Shown here piece by piece: positions 6,787 to 21,540 of a stretch of 64,000 bases of DNA. This stretch comes from Streptomyces albus subsp. albus. Its GTDB lineage: Bacteria > Actinomycetota > Actinomycetes > Streptomycetales > Streptomycetaceae. The position numbers were made by a program, and so were the translations under genes. Every line of letters begins with the position of its first letter. The stretch's first letter is position 1. Under the pieces are notes generated by a model. That model did not search any database and was not told where the DNA came from. It saw only the letters and a list, made by a program, of their open reading frames with translations. Where the stretch lies: contig NZ_JOID01000029.1 in NCBI RefSeq assembly GCF_000719865.1, forward strand, positions 1 through 64,000. Reading direction: 5' to 3'.

Positions 6787-8700
6787 ATGGCAGTGACCTC
6801 TTCGGACGCTTCCCGGCCGGGCGCCTACGCGGCCGCCCACCGTCGGAGCATCGAGGACCCCGAGGGCTTCTGGCTGGACGCCGCCCGGGAGATCGACTGG
6901 ACGGTACCGCCCTCGACGGCGCTCGACGGCTCCCGCGCGCCGCTGTACCGCTGGTTCCCGGACGGGGAGCTCAACACCTGCCACAACGCCGTGGACCGCC
7001 ATGTGGAGGCCGGTCACGGGGACCGGCTCGCGATCATTCACGACAGCCCCGTCACCGGCGCCGTCACGAAGCTCACCTACCGGGAACTGCGCGACGAGGT
7101 GGCCCGGCTGGCCGGTCTGCTGTCCTCCTGGGGCGTGGCCAAGGGCGACCGCGTCGTCGTCTACATGCCGATGATCCCGCAGGCGGCGGTCGCGATGCTG
7201 GCCTGCGCCCGGATCGGCGCGGTCCACTCGGTGGTCTTCGGCGGTTTCGCCGCGCACGAGCTGGCGGTCCGGATCGACGACGCCCGGCCGAAGGTGGTCC
7301 TGACCGCCTCCTGCGGGATCGAGCCGTCCCGCACCGTCCCCTACAAGCCGCTCCTCGACTCCGCCCTCGACCAGGCCGCGCACCGCCCGGAGCGCTGCCT
7401 GGTCTTCCAGCGGCCGCAGTACACCGCCGAGCTCACCGAGGGGCGGGACGCGGACTGGGCCGAGGCCGTGGCCGGCGCCGAGCCCGTGGGCTGCACCCCG
7501 GTCGCCGCCACCGACCCGCTCTACATCCTCTACACCTCCGGGACCACGGGCCGCCCCAAGGGCGTGGTCCGGGACAACGGGGGGCACGCGGTGGCCCTGC
7601 GCTGGTCCATGCGGTACATCTTCGACACCCACCCGGGCGAGGTCTACTGGGCCGCCTCCGACGTCGGCTGGGTCGTCGGCCACTCGTACATCGTCTACGG
7701 CCCGCTGCTGGCCGGCTGCACCACCGTCCTCTACGAGGGCAAGCCCGTGGGCACCCCGGACGCCGGCGCCTTCTGGCGTGTCGTCGCCGACCACGGCGTG
7801 AAGACCCTCTTCACCGCGCCCACGGCGATCCGCGTGGTCAAGAAGGAGGACCCGCAGGGCAAGCTGTTCGCCCGGTACGACACCGGGTCGCTGCGCGTCC
7901 TCTTCCTCGCCGGCGAGCGGCTCGACCCGCAGACGTACCACTGGGCCGGCGACCTGCTCGGTGTGCCGGTCGTCGACAACTGGTGGCAGACGGAGACGGG
8001 CTGGCCGATCGTCGCCGACCCCATGGGTCTGGAACCGCACCCGACCAAGCCGGGCTCCCCCACCCTGCCGGTCCCCGGCTACGACGTCCGCATCCTCGGC
8101 GAGGACGGCCGGGAGGTGCCGGACGGCACCGACGGAGCCGTGGCCCTCAAGCTGCCGCTCCCGCCCGGCACCCTGCCCACGCTCTGGGGCGACGACCAGC
8201 GCTACATCGACTCCTACCTCTCCACCTACGAGGGCTACTACCTCTCGGGGGACGGCGGCCGCAAGGACGAGGACGGCTACGTCTACATCATGGGCCGGGT
8301 CGACGACGTGCTGAACGTCGCCGGGCACCGCCTCTCCAGCGGCGCGATGGAAGAGGTGCTCGCCGGGCACCCGGACGTCGCCGAGTGCGCCGTGATCGGG
8401 GTGCGGGACGAGCTCAAGGGCCAGGTGCCGCGCGGGCTGGTGGTGCTCAAGGCGGGCGTCGACCGGCCCGCCGGGGAGATCGCGGCGGAGCTCGTGGCCG
8501 CCGTGCGCGAGCAGATCGGGCCGGTCGCCGCGCTGCGCCGGATCGATGTCGTCGCGGCGCTGCCGAAGACCCGTTCGGGGAAGATCCTGCGCCGCACCAT
8601 GCGGGACATCGCCGACGGCGGCGACCCCGCGCTGCCGTCCACCATCGAGGACCCGGCGGTGATCCAGACGCTGCGCCCCGTGCTGCGCGACGGTTCCTGA
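6787..8700 (+). CDS. prpE: propionyl/acyl-CoA synthetase (PrpE-like)
   Basis: A 637-residue AMP-forming short-chain acyl-CoA synthetase that would activate propionate or acetate to its CoA ester. The N-terminal acetyl-CoA synthetase-type segment is followed by the P-loop YTSGTTGRPKG, then VRDNGGH as in PrpE-type enzymes, WWQTETGWPI (A5), YYLSGDGG (A7) and the C-terminal KTRSGKILRR, whose Lys is the adenylation catalytic and acetylation-regulated residue. The length is standard for the family. The start ATG 6787 follows GAAAGGAC. The gene stands alone. PrpE is preferred over AcsA because of the RDNGG segment; the preferred acid is not certain. Confidence 0.85.
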   Translation: MAVTSSDASRPGAYAAAHRRSIEDPEGFWLDAAREIDWTVPPSTALDGSRAPLYRWFPDGELNTCHNAVDRHVEAGHGDRLAIIHDSPVTGAVTKLTYRELRDEVARLAGLLSSWGVAKGDRVVVYMPMIPQAAVAMLACARIGAVHSVVFGGFAAHELAVRIDDARPKVVLTASCGIEPSRTVPYKPLLDSALDQAAHRPERCLVFQRPQYTAELTEGRDADWAEAVAGAEPVGCTPVAATDPLYILYTSGTTGRPKGVVRDNGGHAVALRWSMRYIFDTHPGEVYWAASDVGWVVGHSYIVYGPLLAGCTTVLYEGKPVGTPDAGAFWRVVADHGVKTLFTAPTAIRVVKKEDPQGKLFARYDTGSLRVLFLAGERLDPQTYHWAGDLLGVPVVDNWWQTETGWPIVADPMGLEPHPTKPGSPTLPVPGYDVRILGEDGREVPDGTDGAVALKLPLPPGTLPTLWGDDQRYIDSYLSTYEGYYLSGDGGRKDEDGYVYIMGRVDDVLNVAGHRLSSGAMEEVLAGHPDVAECAVIGVRDELKGQVPRGLVVLKAGVDRPAGEIAAELVAAVREQIGPVAALRRIDVVAALPKTRSGKILRRTMRDIADGGDPALPSTIEDPAVIQTLRPVLRDGS

Positions 8701-8720
8701 GCGGCCGGGGTCCGGGCCGC
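8701..8720 (+). terminator. possible short hairpin after the synthetase gene
   Basis: GCGGCC (8701-8706) and GGCCGC (8715-8720) can form a 6-bp GC stem immediately after the TGA. It is weak by length and there is no U-run. Confidence 0.3.
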
Positions 8721-8781
8721 GTGGGGTCCCGTTCCGGCGGTGTGACGTCCTGCAGGCGGTGTGAGCCCGGCTCGGCCGGAG

Positions 8782-8985
8782 TCAGGTACCGTCCGCCCGC
8801 GGGTCCCGGGGGTTCTCCGGCTCCGCTCCCGCGGCTTCCGGCGCCGCCCCCCGCTCCGGCGGTTCGGGGGCGGCGCCGGCCGCGGGGGTCGTTCCGGGCT
8901 CGCTGCTGACGTACTCGGTGAGCCGGTGGACCTGCCGCTCCAGGGCTCGGATCCGGTCCATGACGTGCTCGGGGAGATGCGGCAT
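8782..8985 (-). CDS. small coiled-coil hypothetical protein
   Basis: A 67-residue protein: a short amphipathic, probably coiled-coil helix (MDRIRALERQVHRLTEYV) followed by a disordered tail rich in Pro, Ala, Glu and Gly. The start ATG 8985 has a good GGAGG about 10 bases upstream, which supports a real gene despite its size. It is convergent with the acyl-CoA synthetase. The layout resembles small actinobacterial proteins that oligomerise through a short helix, but no function can be given. Confidence 0.6.
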   Translation of the reverse strand: MPHLPEHVMDRIRALERQVHRLTEYVSSEPGTTPAAGAAPEPPERGAAPEAAGAEPENPRDPRADGT

Positions 8986-9190
8986 CGGCCTGATTCCTCC
9001 GGATGACGGGTCGGCGTTCTCCTTGCGGTTCCCGTTCCCGTCTGCCCCCGTGGTCCGGGGGGACAGCGGGCGTCCCCACCATCGTGGAACCCCGCCCGCC
9101 CGGAGCGCAGCCGAACGCCGGTTCCGGCCGGGAACCACCGCGGCCCGGGGCGCGCCCGTCCGGGCGGTCCGCGTGCGGGCCGGCACGGAC

Positions 9191-9206
9191 GGCGACCCCG
9201 GTCGCC
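9191..9206 (-). terminator. hairpin after the MFS transporter gene
   Basis: GGCGACC-CC-GGTCGCC, extendable by one pair, lies 6 bases beyond the transporter stop codon. It is a plausible terminator for the FMO-SDR-MFS operon. The loop is very short. Confidence 0.45.
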
Positions 9207-9212
9207 GCCCGG

Positions 9213-10619
9213 TCACCGCTCCGCGGCCCCGTCCAGGCCGCAGCGGCGCTGGAAGACGACGGCGACCGCCATCAGCGCGGCGGGAAGGACGGTGAATCCC
9301 AGGAGCAGTGCCGTGAGCGCGGAGTCCGGCTGCGCCACGGTGTGCCCCTCCGTGGTGGCGACGAAGCCGCCGACGGCGAGGGCCGCGGAGTACACATACG
9401 GCCCGACGGCCGTCCCCGTCGCCTCGGTGGCCGTCCAGACGCCGGTGTACGCGCCGGCGCGGGCCGTGCCCCGCCTCTCCGCGGCGGCCACCGCGTCCGG
9501 CACCATCGAGAAGGCCAGCAGCTGCAGCCCGGCGAAGGCGGTGCCGAGGGCCACCACCACCACGACCGTGAAGGCCACCCCGGCCGTCCCGCCCAGCAGC
9601 AGTGCCAGCGAGCCGGCGATGAACATGCCCTGCGCCAGCAGCAGTCCGCGCTGCTTTCCGGTCCGCCGCGACAGCCACAGCCAGCCGGGGCCGGCGATCA
9701 CGGCCGGGGCGAGGAATCCGCCCATGAAGACGGTGGTGAGGCCGCTGTCCCCGAAGACGTACCGGGTGTAGAAGGGGAGCGCGGCGAGGAAGAGGTGCGT
9801 GGTGGTGCCGGTGAAGAAGTACGAGAGCACGAGCGCCCGGAAGTCGCGGTCCCGCCCGGCGAGCCGCAGGTCCGCGAGGACGGAGTGACCGTGCGCGCCG
9901 GGCGGGCGGAAGCCGCAGCGGCCGGTGAGCCGCCGGACGCCGGCGAGGCCGATCACCCCGGACACGGCCATCCCGACCGCCAGCACCACCGCCATCCGCG
10001 AGTAGTCCCCGCGGGCCCCCGAGGCGACCAGGGCCGGTGCCGCCACCCCGGAGGCGAGCAGCCCCAGGGTCAGCAAGAGCATCCGGAACATGAAGACGCG
10101 GGTGCGCTCGTGATAGCCGATGCGCAGATCCGAGGGTGTCGTCAGATACGGCACCTGGAAGCAGGCGAAGAGCAGGTTGCCGGCGATGTACCAGCCGCCG
10201 ACCCACAGCGCGGCCCCCGGCCCGGAGAGGCCCGCGGGCACGGTGAACATGGCGGCCAGGGCGAGCGCCAGCAGCAGTCCCCAGCGGAGCATGCCCCGCC
10301 GGTGCCCGGTCCGGCGGGCCTGCCGGTCGGAGAGCGTGCCCAGCAGCGGGTGGACCAGCGCGTCGACGATTTTCGGTACGAGGAGCGTCAGTCCGGCGAG
10401 GAACGGCGAGACGCCCAGCGTGTGGGTGAGGAAGTACAGCAGGAGCAGCCCGGGCACGGTGACCCACACGCCCATGCCGACCGAGCCGGTGGCGTACGTC
10501 ATGAGGTCGCCGGCCCGCGGCCGCCGCGAAGGCCCTGCCTGCTCGGTCTGCCCGTTCTGCCCGGCCGCATCGGCCGTCCCGGCCGTCTCCCGCGTCAGCG
10601 GGTCCGGGGCGGCGGTCAC
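9213..10619 (-). CDS. MFS/GPH-type membrane transporter
   Basis: A 468-residue polytopic membrane protein with about 12 predicted helices, resembling the glycoside-pentoside-hexuronide:cation symporter/MFS_2 group. The loop after the second helix reads GTLSDRQARRTGHRRG, a form of the MFS loop 2-3 motif. The start is a GTG overlapping the TGA of the upstream SDR gene (GTGA at 10616-10619), so it is translationally coupled and last in a three-gene operon. It probably imports the substrate or exports the product of the FMO/SDR pair. The solute is unknown. Confidence 0.85.
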   Translation of the reverse strand: MTAAPDPLTRETAGTADAAGQNGQTEQAGPSRRPRAGDLMTYATGSVGMGVWVTVPGLLLLYFLTHTLGVSPFLAGLTLLVPKIVDALVHPLLGTLSDRQARRTGHRRGMLRWGLLLALALAAMFTVPAGLSGPGAALWVGGWYIAGNLLFACFQVPYLTTPSDLRIGYHERTRVFMFRMLLLTLGLLASGVAAPALVASGARGDYSRMAVVLAVGMAVSGVIGLAGVRRLTGRCGFRPPGAHGHSVLADLRLAGRDRDFRALVLSYFFTGTTTHLFLAALPFYTRYVFGDSGLTTVFMGGFLAPAVIAGPGWLWLSRRTGKQRGLLLAQGMFIAGSLALLLGGTAGVAFTVVVVVALGTAFAGLQLLAFSMVPDAVAAAERRGTARAGAYTGVWTATEATGTAVGPYVYSAALAVGGFVATTEGHTVAQPDSALTALLLGFTVLPAALMAVAVVFQRRCGLDGAAER

Positions 10620-11548
10620 GGCCGGTCCCCGTGGCGCCGGACGACCCCGGCGGCCGCCTCCGCGCCCTCGAAGGCCCCGGACCGGACGCGGCCGGCCAGG
10701 GTGCGGGCGACGATCCGGTCGGTCAGCCACGGCAGATGGCGGGCCAGGAAGATCTCCGCGGCCCCGCGCCGCGTGGTGGCCAGGTCGCGGCGGACCCGGC
10801 GGCCGAGTCCGGCCCGGAGCACCGTGTCCACCACCCCCTCCAGCGGCTCGTAGCTGCTCATCCCCTCCAGGGACAGCCCTGCCGCCGCGGTCGAGTCGTG
10901 GATGGGGCTGCGCACCGCCGAGGGGTAGACGCAGCTCACGCCGACATGAGTGCCGATCTCCAGACGGAGCGCGTCGGCGTAGGCCACCAGCGCGCGCTTG
11001 GACGCCCCGTACGCGGCCGCCAGGGGCAGCTGCAGCACGGCCATCCGCGAGGAGACCATGACGACCCGGCCCCGGGACGCCACGAGGGCGTCCACGCAGG
11101 CGGCGGTCACGCGCCAGGTGCCGAGCAGGTTGATGTCGAACTGGCGGCGGACCTCGGCCCCGGGCGGGAGTTCGGCGGGGGCGGGCCCGCCGGTCCCGGC
11201 GTTGTTGATCAGGAGGTCCAGGCCGCCGAGCCGGGCGAGCGCTTCGGCCACCGCGCCCGGCACGGCGGCGTCGTCGGTGATGTCGCAGGCCAGGACCTCG
11301 ACCGGGTCGTCCGGGCCGGGGGCCAGGTCCAGGCCGACGACGTGCGCGCCGAGCTCAGTGAGCCGGGCGGAGAGCGCCCGGCCGAAGGTGCCGGAGGCGC
11401 CCGTGACGAGGACGCGCAGGCCGCGCGCGTCGCGGCGGCCGCCGCCGAGCAGGGCGGCGAGGGCGGCCCCGGGAGCGGTGCGGACGGCGGCGGGGCGGGC
11501 GGTACCGCCGGCGGTGCCGGTGCTGCCGGTACGGGGTGCGGTGCTCAT
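10616..11548 (-). CDS. SDR family oxidoreductase
   Basis: A 310-residue short-chain dehydrogenase. After a 45-residue low-complexity N-terminus it has TGASGTFG (cofactor loop), NNAG, and the catalytic Ser of VMVSSRMA and Tyr/Lys of YGASK. The C-terminal extension (about residues 240-310, with EIFLARHLPWLTDR) is typical of SDRs that act on lipophilic substrates near membranes. The ATG overlaps the FMO stop (ATGA at 11545-11548) and its own stop overlaps the MFS start, so all three are co-translated. A monooxygenase followed by an SDR suggests oxidation of an alcohol or ketone in one pathway. Confidence 0.87.
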   Translation of the reverse strand: MSTAPRTGSTGTAGGTARPAAVRTAPGAALAALLGGGRRDARGLRVLVTGASGTFGRALSARLTELGAHVVGLDLAPGPDDPVEVLACDITDDAAVPGAVAEALARLGGLDLLINNAGTGGPAPAELPPGAEVRRQFDINLLGTWRVTAACVDALVASRGRVVMVSSRMAVLQLPLAAAYGASKRALVAYADALRLEIGTHVGVSCVYPSAVRSPIHDSTAAAGLSLEGMSSYEPLEGVVDTVLRAGLGRRVRRDLATTRRGAAEIFLARHLPWLTDRIVARTLAGRVRSGAFEGAEAAAGVVRRHGDRP

Positions 11549-12948
11549 ACGGTGCTCTCCTCACGGGTGGCCGGGGCGGCCGGGCGGCCCGCGCCGCGCC
11601 GTGCGCGGGCGCGCCCGGCCCGCGTCTCCCGGGCCAGGCCGGCGATGTAGCGGTCGAAGTCGATCCGCATCCGCGGCCGCCGGTCGCTCCCCCAGCGCGC
11701 GGTGGCGTCCCGCAGGTCACGGTCGGTGGAGCGCCGCTGCTCCGCCGCCGGGGGCAGCGCGTAGGCGCCGGAGAGGCGGGCGGCCACCAGCTTGGCCTGC
11801 GCCTCGACGACGGGGAGCGCGGCGCCGGTGGACTGCATCAGCCCGACGAAGGCCAGACCGGGGTCGTCCAGATGGAACACCCTCTTGTAGAGGGGCAGTT
11901 GCTCGGGGTCCGCGCCCGTCCAGCGGGGGGAGAGGAAGGGGATGGTGACGCGGTAGCCGGTGGCCCAGACGATGACGTCCACCGGGTCGGAGCGGCCGTC
12001 GGTGAAGACGACCCGGTCCCCCTCGAAGCGGTCGATGCCGGGGCGCGCGGCCACCTCGCCGTGGGTGAGGCGGTGCAGGATGGTGTCGCTGATGGTGGGG
12101 TGGTTCTGGAAGAGGCCGCCGGCGGGGGCGGGGAGCCCGTAGCGCTGCGGAGGGCCCACGGCCAGCTTGAGCAGCGCCTCGGCGATCCGCTGGCGGGTCC
12201 GCCAGGGCAGGACGGCCAGGGCGCCGCCGGTCGCGTCGGCCGGGCGGCCGAACAGGTATTTGGGCACGATGTGCACCCCGCGGCGGGCCGAGAGCAGGAC
12301 CGGGCCGCGGGCGGTGTACGAGGCGTCGACGGCGATGTCCATGGCGGAGTTGCCCATGCCGACGACGAGCACCCGGCGGTCCCGGAAGGCTTCGGCGGTG
12401 CGGTAGTCGTGCGCGTGGGTCTGCGTTCCGGAGAAGGTGCCGGGGTAGCCGGGGTCGGGGAGCCGCGGGTCCCAGTTGTGGCCGTTGGCGACCACGACGG
12501 TGTCGTAGCGGGCGGTGTCGCCGGCGTCGGTGGTGACACGCCAGGTGTGGGGGGCGCCGCGCTCCGCCCCGTCCCCGCGTTCGACGGCTTCTACGGCTTC
12601 AACCGCTTCGACGGAGGTGACCGTGGTGCCGTAGCGGATGTGCGGGGTGAGGCCGAAGGTCTCCGCGTAGTCGGCGAGGTATCCGGCCATGAGGTCGGCC
12701 GACGGGTAGTCGGGCCACTCCGCCGGCATCGGGAAGTCCGCGAACTGGGTGCGTCCCTTGCTGGTGTTGAGGTGGAGCGAGGCGTAGGCGGGCGAAAGTC
12801 CGCTGCTGTTGCCGCGGGCCCACAGCCCTCCGGGCCGGTCGCCCTTCTCATAGGTGACGGTGTCGATGCCGGCGTCGAGGAGGGCCTTGGTGGCGGCGAG
12901 ACCTGCCGCTCCGGCGCCGATCACGGCGGCACGGCGGGGAGGGGGCAT
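11545..12948 (-). CDS. flavin-containing monooxygenase (FMO/BVMO-like)
   Basis: A 467-residue NAD(P)H-dependent class B flavoprotein monooxygenase. FAD-binding GAGAAGL is at residues 11-17, followed by an acidic strand end and GGLW. The FMO fingerprint reads FSGTQTHAHDYR, matching FxGxxxHxxxY/F, and the second Rossmann loop is VGMGNSAMD. WATGYR near the C-terminus is the conserved FATGY-type motif. Such enzymes oxygenate amines, sulfides or ketones (Baeyer-Villiger). The gene begins the FMO-SDR-MFS operon and is divergent from a PucR regulator. A short in-frame VEA repeat follows the TVTSVE strand. The start ATG 12948 places GAGAAGL where expected. Confidence 0.88.
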   Translation of the reverse strand: MPPPRRAAVIGAGAAGLAATKALLDAGIDTVTYEKGDRPGGLWARGNSSGLSPAYASLHLNTSKGRTQFADFPMPAEWPDYPSADLMAGYLADYAETFGLTPHIRYGTTVTSVEAVEAVEAVERGDGAERGAPHTWRVTTDAGDTARYDTVVVANGHNWDPRLPDPGYPGTFSGTQTHAHDYRTAEAFRDRRVLVVGMGNSAMDIAVDASYTARGPVLLSARRGVHIVPKYLFGRPADATGGALAVLPWRTRQRIAEALLKLAVGPPQRYGLPAPAGGLFQNHPTISDTILHRLTHGEVAARPGIDRFEGDRVVFTDGRSDPVDVIVWATGYRVTIPFLSPRWTGADPEQLPLYKRVFHLDDPGLAFVGLMQSTGAALPVVEAQAKLVAARLSGAYALPPAAEQRRSTDRDLRDATARWGSDRRPRMRIDFDRYIAGLARETRAGRARARRGAGRPAAPATREESTV

Positions 12949-13169
12949 GCTGGCGGCTCCTGAGGACGGTACGGGGCGACGGGGCGGCGCCGGTCACCGC
13001 GCGCGGGCGGCGGAGGGCCGGCGGAAGCGGAGGGGGCGGGGCCGCGGGCCGCGGTTCGGCTTGTGGTGGGACCCAACCGTAGGCGCGCCCTCCGGGCCGG
13101 GACATGGCCTGCGTCACCCGATTCGGCCCCTGGATTGTTCCCGGTCACAAGGACGGGCAGGATGACGGG

Positions 13170-14321
13170 ATGCACGCGCGCGACGACTGGCCCCCGGTGG
13201 TCGATCTCATCGAGCGGGTCGTCGGCGAGGACGACCTGCTGCCCTCCGTGGTGGCCACCGTCCGCACGATGGTGCAGGAGATCGCGGCCCTGCCCGCCGC
13301 CGACATCGCCGGGCACACCCGCGCGCTGCTGGCCGCGGCCACCCGGGCGCTGGCGGCCCGCCGGGGGCCGACGGAGGCGGAGCTGTCGTTCGTGGAGGAG
13401 CTGGCGGTGACGCGCGCCCGCCAGGGGGTGTCCATCGAGGCCGTCCTGGCGGCCGTGCACGTGGCCGAGCGGGCGATCTGGTCGCGGGCCCGGGAGCTGG
13501 CCGGCGGGGCCGGGGTGGCACCCGAACGGCTGCTGGACGCACGGGAGTTGTACGACGACTGGGCCGAGGCCGTACGGGTCCGGCTGATCACGGCCCACCG
13601 CGCCACCGGGGCCGACCGGGAGCCGCTGAGCGGTGAGCGCGACGCGGCGCTGCTGCGGCGGCTGTTCGCCGGCGGTTCGGCGGCCGCGCTGGCGGCCGCC
13701 GAGGCGGGGCTGCCGGGCGCCGGCGGGCTGTGGGTGCTGGTCGCCCGGCCGGAGGACGCCGCGGCCGCGCCCGCGCCGGACCGCGCGCCCCGCGACCCGG
13801 GCGCTCCGGCGCTGTCCGCGCTGGTGGACGGTCTGCTGGTCGCCGTGCACGCCCGGCGGCCCCCGCCGCGTACCGCCCGCGCCGTGGTCCGGGCGGGGGC
13901 GGTGGCCGGGCTCGCCGGGCCCGGCGACCCGGAGGGGCTGGCCCTCGTACGGCGTCTCGCGGTGGACGCTCTCACGGCCGCCGAGTCGGCGGGACGGTCC
14001 GGGGTGGTGCACGTCGCGGAGGTGGCGGCGCTGGCCGCGATGGTGGACCGGGCGGATCTGGCGGCGGTGCTGCTCGACCGCCACGGGGCGGCGCTGACCG
14101 GGCTGGGCGCGAACGCCGGGCCGGTCGCCCTCGCCGTCCGCGCCTGGCTGGAGGCCGACCGGGACGTGCCGGCGGCGGCCGAGCGGCTGTTCGTCCACCC
14201 CAATACGGTGCGCAACCGGATCCAGCGCTTCTCGGCCGTCACCGGGATCGACCCGGCCGGCACCTTCGGGGCCGTCGACGCCTGGTGGCTGTGCCGGGCC
14301 TGGCTCGCGGCAGGGTCCTGA
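13170..14321 (+). CDS. PucR family transcriptional regulator
   Basis: A 383-residue regulator. Residues about 1-160 resemble the helical RsbRD-like N-terminal domain seen in many actinobacterial PucR proteins (for example [19 protein letters not shown]). The middle is a GGDEF-like sensor remnant. The C-terminal 70 residues contain the PucR helix-turn-helix ([19 protein letters not shown]). It is divergent from the FMO-SDR-MFS operon across about 220 bases and is the obvious candidate regulator. I chose ATG 13170; the frame is open upstream but lacks family similarity, and the ribosome site is only a weak purine stretch. Confidence 0.85.
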   Translation: MHARDDWPPVVDLIERVVGEDDLLPSVVATVRTMVQEIAALPAADIAGHTRALLAAATRALAARRGPTEAELSFVEELAVTRARQGVSIEAVLAAVHVAERAIWSRARELAGGAGVAPERLLDARELYDDWAEAVRVRLITAHRATGADREPLSGERDAALLRRLFAGGSAAALAAAEAGLPGAGGLWVLVARPEDAAAAPAPDRAPRDPGAPALSALVDGLLVAVHARRPPPRTARAVVRAGAVAGLAGPGDPEGLALVRRLAVDALTAAESAGRSGVVHVAEVAALAAMVDRADLAAVLLDRHGAALTGLGANAGPVALAVRAWLEADRDVPAAAERLFVHPNTVRNRIQRFSAVTGIDPAGTFGAVDAWWLCRAWLAAGS

Positions 14322-14594
14322 CCGGCACCGGGCGCCACCGGGGGCGGCGCGGCGGACGGTGGGCGGCGGCCCCGGTCTTCCCGTCCCGCCGGGATTTTCC
14401 GGCCGGCTCCGCGGTGCCGATGGGCGTCAAAAGGTGAGATAACCTTTTTCGCGGTTTGCCGTGCGCGGTGCGCGGAGTGGCCGTATCGACAGGGTTGTGT
14501 CCACCACAGTGGTCCTTCCCGGGATTCCCGCATCACCGGCAGGCTCTCGACCGGCGCCTGTCCGAACGCTGCGGACGGGCGAGTGAGAGGGAGC

Positions 14595-18913
<4,319 letters not shown>

Positions 18914-18917
<4 letters not shown>

Positions 18918-21511
18918 GGCCGCACATTCCCCACCCCGCAGCGCCCGGCCCCGCCGGCCCGGGCGACCACGAATCCACTCCAGGAGCGGCGAGTCCCGTG
19001 CACCACTCCCAGCGGTCCGGGGAGCCGGACCGGCCGAGCGCCCCGCCGTCCCCGTCCTCCCCCGCGGCGGAGCCGGGCGCCGTGGCCGAGCCCGGTCCCT
19101 CCGGGCCGCCGTCTCCCCCGGTCCCGTACGGCGCCGGCGGGCCCGGCGCGGTGGCCGACGCCGGTGTCAGCCGGCTCGCGGCCACGGTGGAACGGCTCCG
19201 CCGCGAGGTGCGCGAGGCGCACGCGGCGGCCGACGGCCGGGCCCTGGTCGAGCTGGCCAAGGGCATCTTCGTGGAGCGGCTGCGGTGCAGCCCCGCCCAG
19301 GCGGCGCGGGAACTCGACCGTCTCGCCGAGCAGGCGGGGGTGGGCCGGCTGGAGCTCGCGGCGGAGGTCATCAACCAGGCCGCCCGCGACCGGGTGGCCG
19401 AGGCGGCGGCCCGGTTCGTCTCCGAGGCGCGCGAGCCCGGACGGGGCCCGACACCGGCCGTCTCCCTGCGCAGCGCGGAGAGCGGCGCGCTGGCCGCGAG
19501 CGACACCCAGGCGGTGGCGCAGTCGATCCTGCAGCACGCGCTGGCTCCGCTCGACGCCACGGGTGTGGCCATCTGGTCGGCGGGCCCGGACGCCTCCTTG
19601 ACGCTGGCCGGCGCGGCCGGGTTCACCGCGGAGGAGGCCCGGCGCTGGCGCTACGTCCCGCCCGGCGTGGCCACCCCGGCCCGGCGGGCGCTCACCGAAC
19701 TGCGCGCCGTCTGGTTCGACCGGCTGGCGGAGTCGGGGCTGCCGTCCATCGGGCGCCACGACACGCCCGACGGCGGCCGCGTGGCCGTGCCCGCGGGCAC
19801 CGGCGGGCGGATCCAGGCGGTGCTGGAGATCTGCTGGCCCAAGCCGCTGCCGGGGCCGCAGCCGCCGCAGGTGAGGCGGCAGATCGAGGCCCTGGCGGAG
19901 CTGTGCGCGCACACCCTGGAGACACACCAGGCGCAGTCGGCGCACTCGGCTCACGCCGCGACGGGGGCGCCCCCCGCTCCCGCCGGGGCACCCGACCGCC
20001 ACGGGGCGGAGCTCGTGGACCTGGCGGACGGGCTGCGGGACGCCGCGCTGGTGCTCCGCCCGCATCTGGACCCGGAGGGCCTGCTCACCGACTTCCGCGT
20101 CCACCACGTCAACCCCGTGTTCGTCGACATCGGCGGGCGTCCGCGCAGCGCGGTCCTCGGCGCTCTGGTGCTGGAGGCCTATCCGCTGGCCGCCGAGGGC
20201 GGCGGCCTGTTCGAGAAGCTGGAGCACGTCTACGCCACGGGAGAGCCGTTCCGCACCGACCACATGCGGCTGACCACGGTGGTCGACGACGTGCCCATCA
20301 GCTCGGCCGCGAGTGTCAGCATCAGCCGGCACGGGGAGAACCTGCTGCTCATCTGGCGGGTGCAGGACGAGGCTGCCCGGCTGGCGAGCCTCCTCCAGCA
20401 CGCCCAGCGCCTGGGCCGGCTCGGCGGGTTCGAGGAGCACGCGGGAGCGGAGGGCATCAGCTGGAACAGCCAGATGTACGCGCTGTTCGGGCTCCCGCCC
20501 ATGTCGGGTCCCGTCCCGCTGGAGCGGCTTCCCGAGTACGCGCACCCGGACGACGCCCTCGCCATCGGCCGCTTCCTGCGCACCGTCTACCACCACCGCC
20601 GCCCCACGTCCACCGCCTTCAGGATGCAGCGGCCGGACGGGGTCACCCGGCACATCCGGGTGGTCGCCGAACCCGTTATCGACCACCGCGGGCACCTGGT
20701 CTCCGTCCGCGGCGCCTTCCAGGACATCTCCGCGCAGCACTGGACGGAGGTGGCGCTGGCCGCCACCCGCGACCGGCTCGCGCACACCGAGCAGGAGTCG
20801 GCCGAACGCAGCCGTCTCGCCCTGCAGTTGCAGCACGCGATCATGCCGCCGACCCGCGGCCCGCTGGACACGGAGGGGCTGCGGGTGGTCGTCCGCTACC
20901 GGCCCGCGGAGACCGACAGCCTGGTGGGCGGCGACTGGTACGACGTGGCCGTGCTGCCCTCGCAGCAGATCCTGCTCTGCGTCGGGGACGTCGCGGGGCA
21001 CGGCATCTCGGCGGCGACCAGCATGGTCGTCCTGCGCAACGCGCTGCGCGGCCTCGCCGTGACGGGCGCCGGCCCCGGGCAGCTGCTGAGCTGGCTCAAC
21101 AGCGTGACGTACCACCTCACCAGCCAGGTCACCGCCACCGCGATCTGCGCCCTGTACGACCCGCGGGACCGCTCGCTGCGCTGGGCGCGGGCCGGGCATC
21201 TGCCGCCCGTCCTGGTCCGTTCCACCGAGGCGGGCCCGCTGCCGCTCCCCCAGGGCATCCTGCTGGGCGCCGTCGCCGAGGCCCGGTACGAGGAGCACCG
21301 GACGGAGCTGGAGCCGGACGACCGGCTGCTGATGTACACCGACGGGCTGATCGAGCGGCGCGACCGTTCGACGGAGAACTCCCTGGACCAGCTCATCAGC
21401 ACGGCGGGTTCCCCGGCCGGTGACCTGGAGACGTATCTGGACCGGCTGCTGACCCACAGCCACTCGGACACGGACGACGACACCTGCGTGATCGGCATCC
21501 AGCTGAGCTGA
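18914..21511 (+). CDS. ANTAR-GAF-PAS-SpoIIE (PP2C) phosphatase
   Basis: An 865-residue signalling protein. After a Pro/Gly-rich disordered N-terminus comes an ANTAR-type three-helix RNA-binding domain (about residues 95-155, with LVELAKGIFVERL). A GAF-like domain follows (about 190-340), then PAS regions (about 360-620, including ISWNSQMYALFGL), and a SpoIIE/RsbU phosphatase domain with metal-binding motifs GGDWYD, VGDVAGHG, MYTDGL and DDDTCVIG. It probably dephosphorylates an anti-anti-sigma factor. GTG 18914 overlaps the kinase stop (GTGA), so it is translationally coupled; a GTG at about 18998 with AGGAG upstream is an alternative. ANTAR joined to a PP2C domain could link antitermination to partner switching. 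Confidence 0.87.
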
Positions 21512-21540
21512 GACGGGCACGGCGCCGGCCGCGGGTCCCG

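Noticed and set aside
5454-8909. A 1,151-codon frame overlapping snapalysin and the acyl-CoA synthetase gene
   Set aside because: It lies out of frame with the synthetase and has no homologous motifs; the synthetase in another frame has every family signature.
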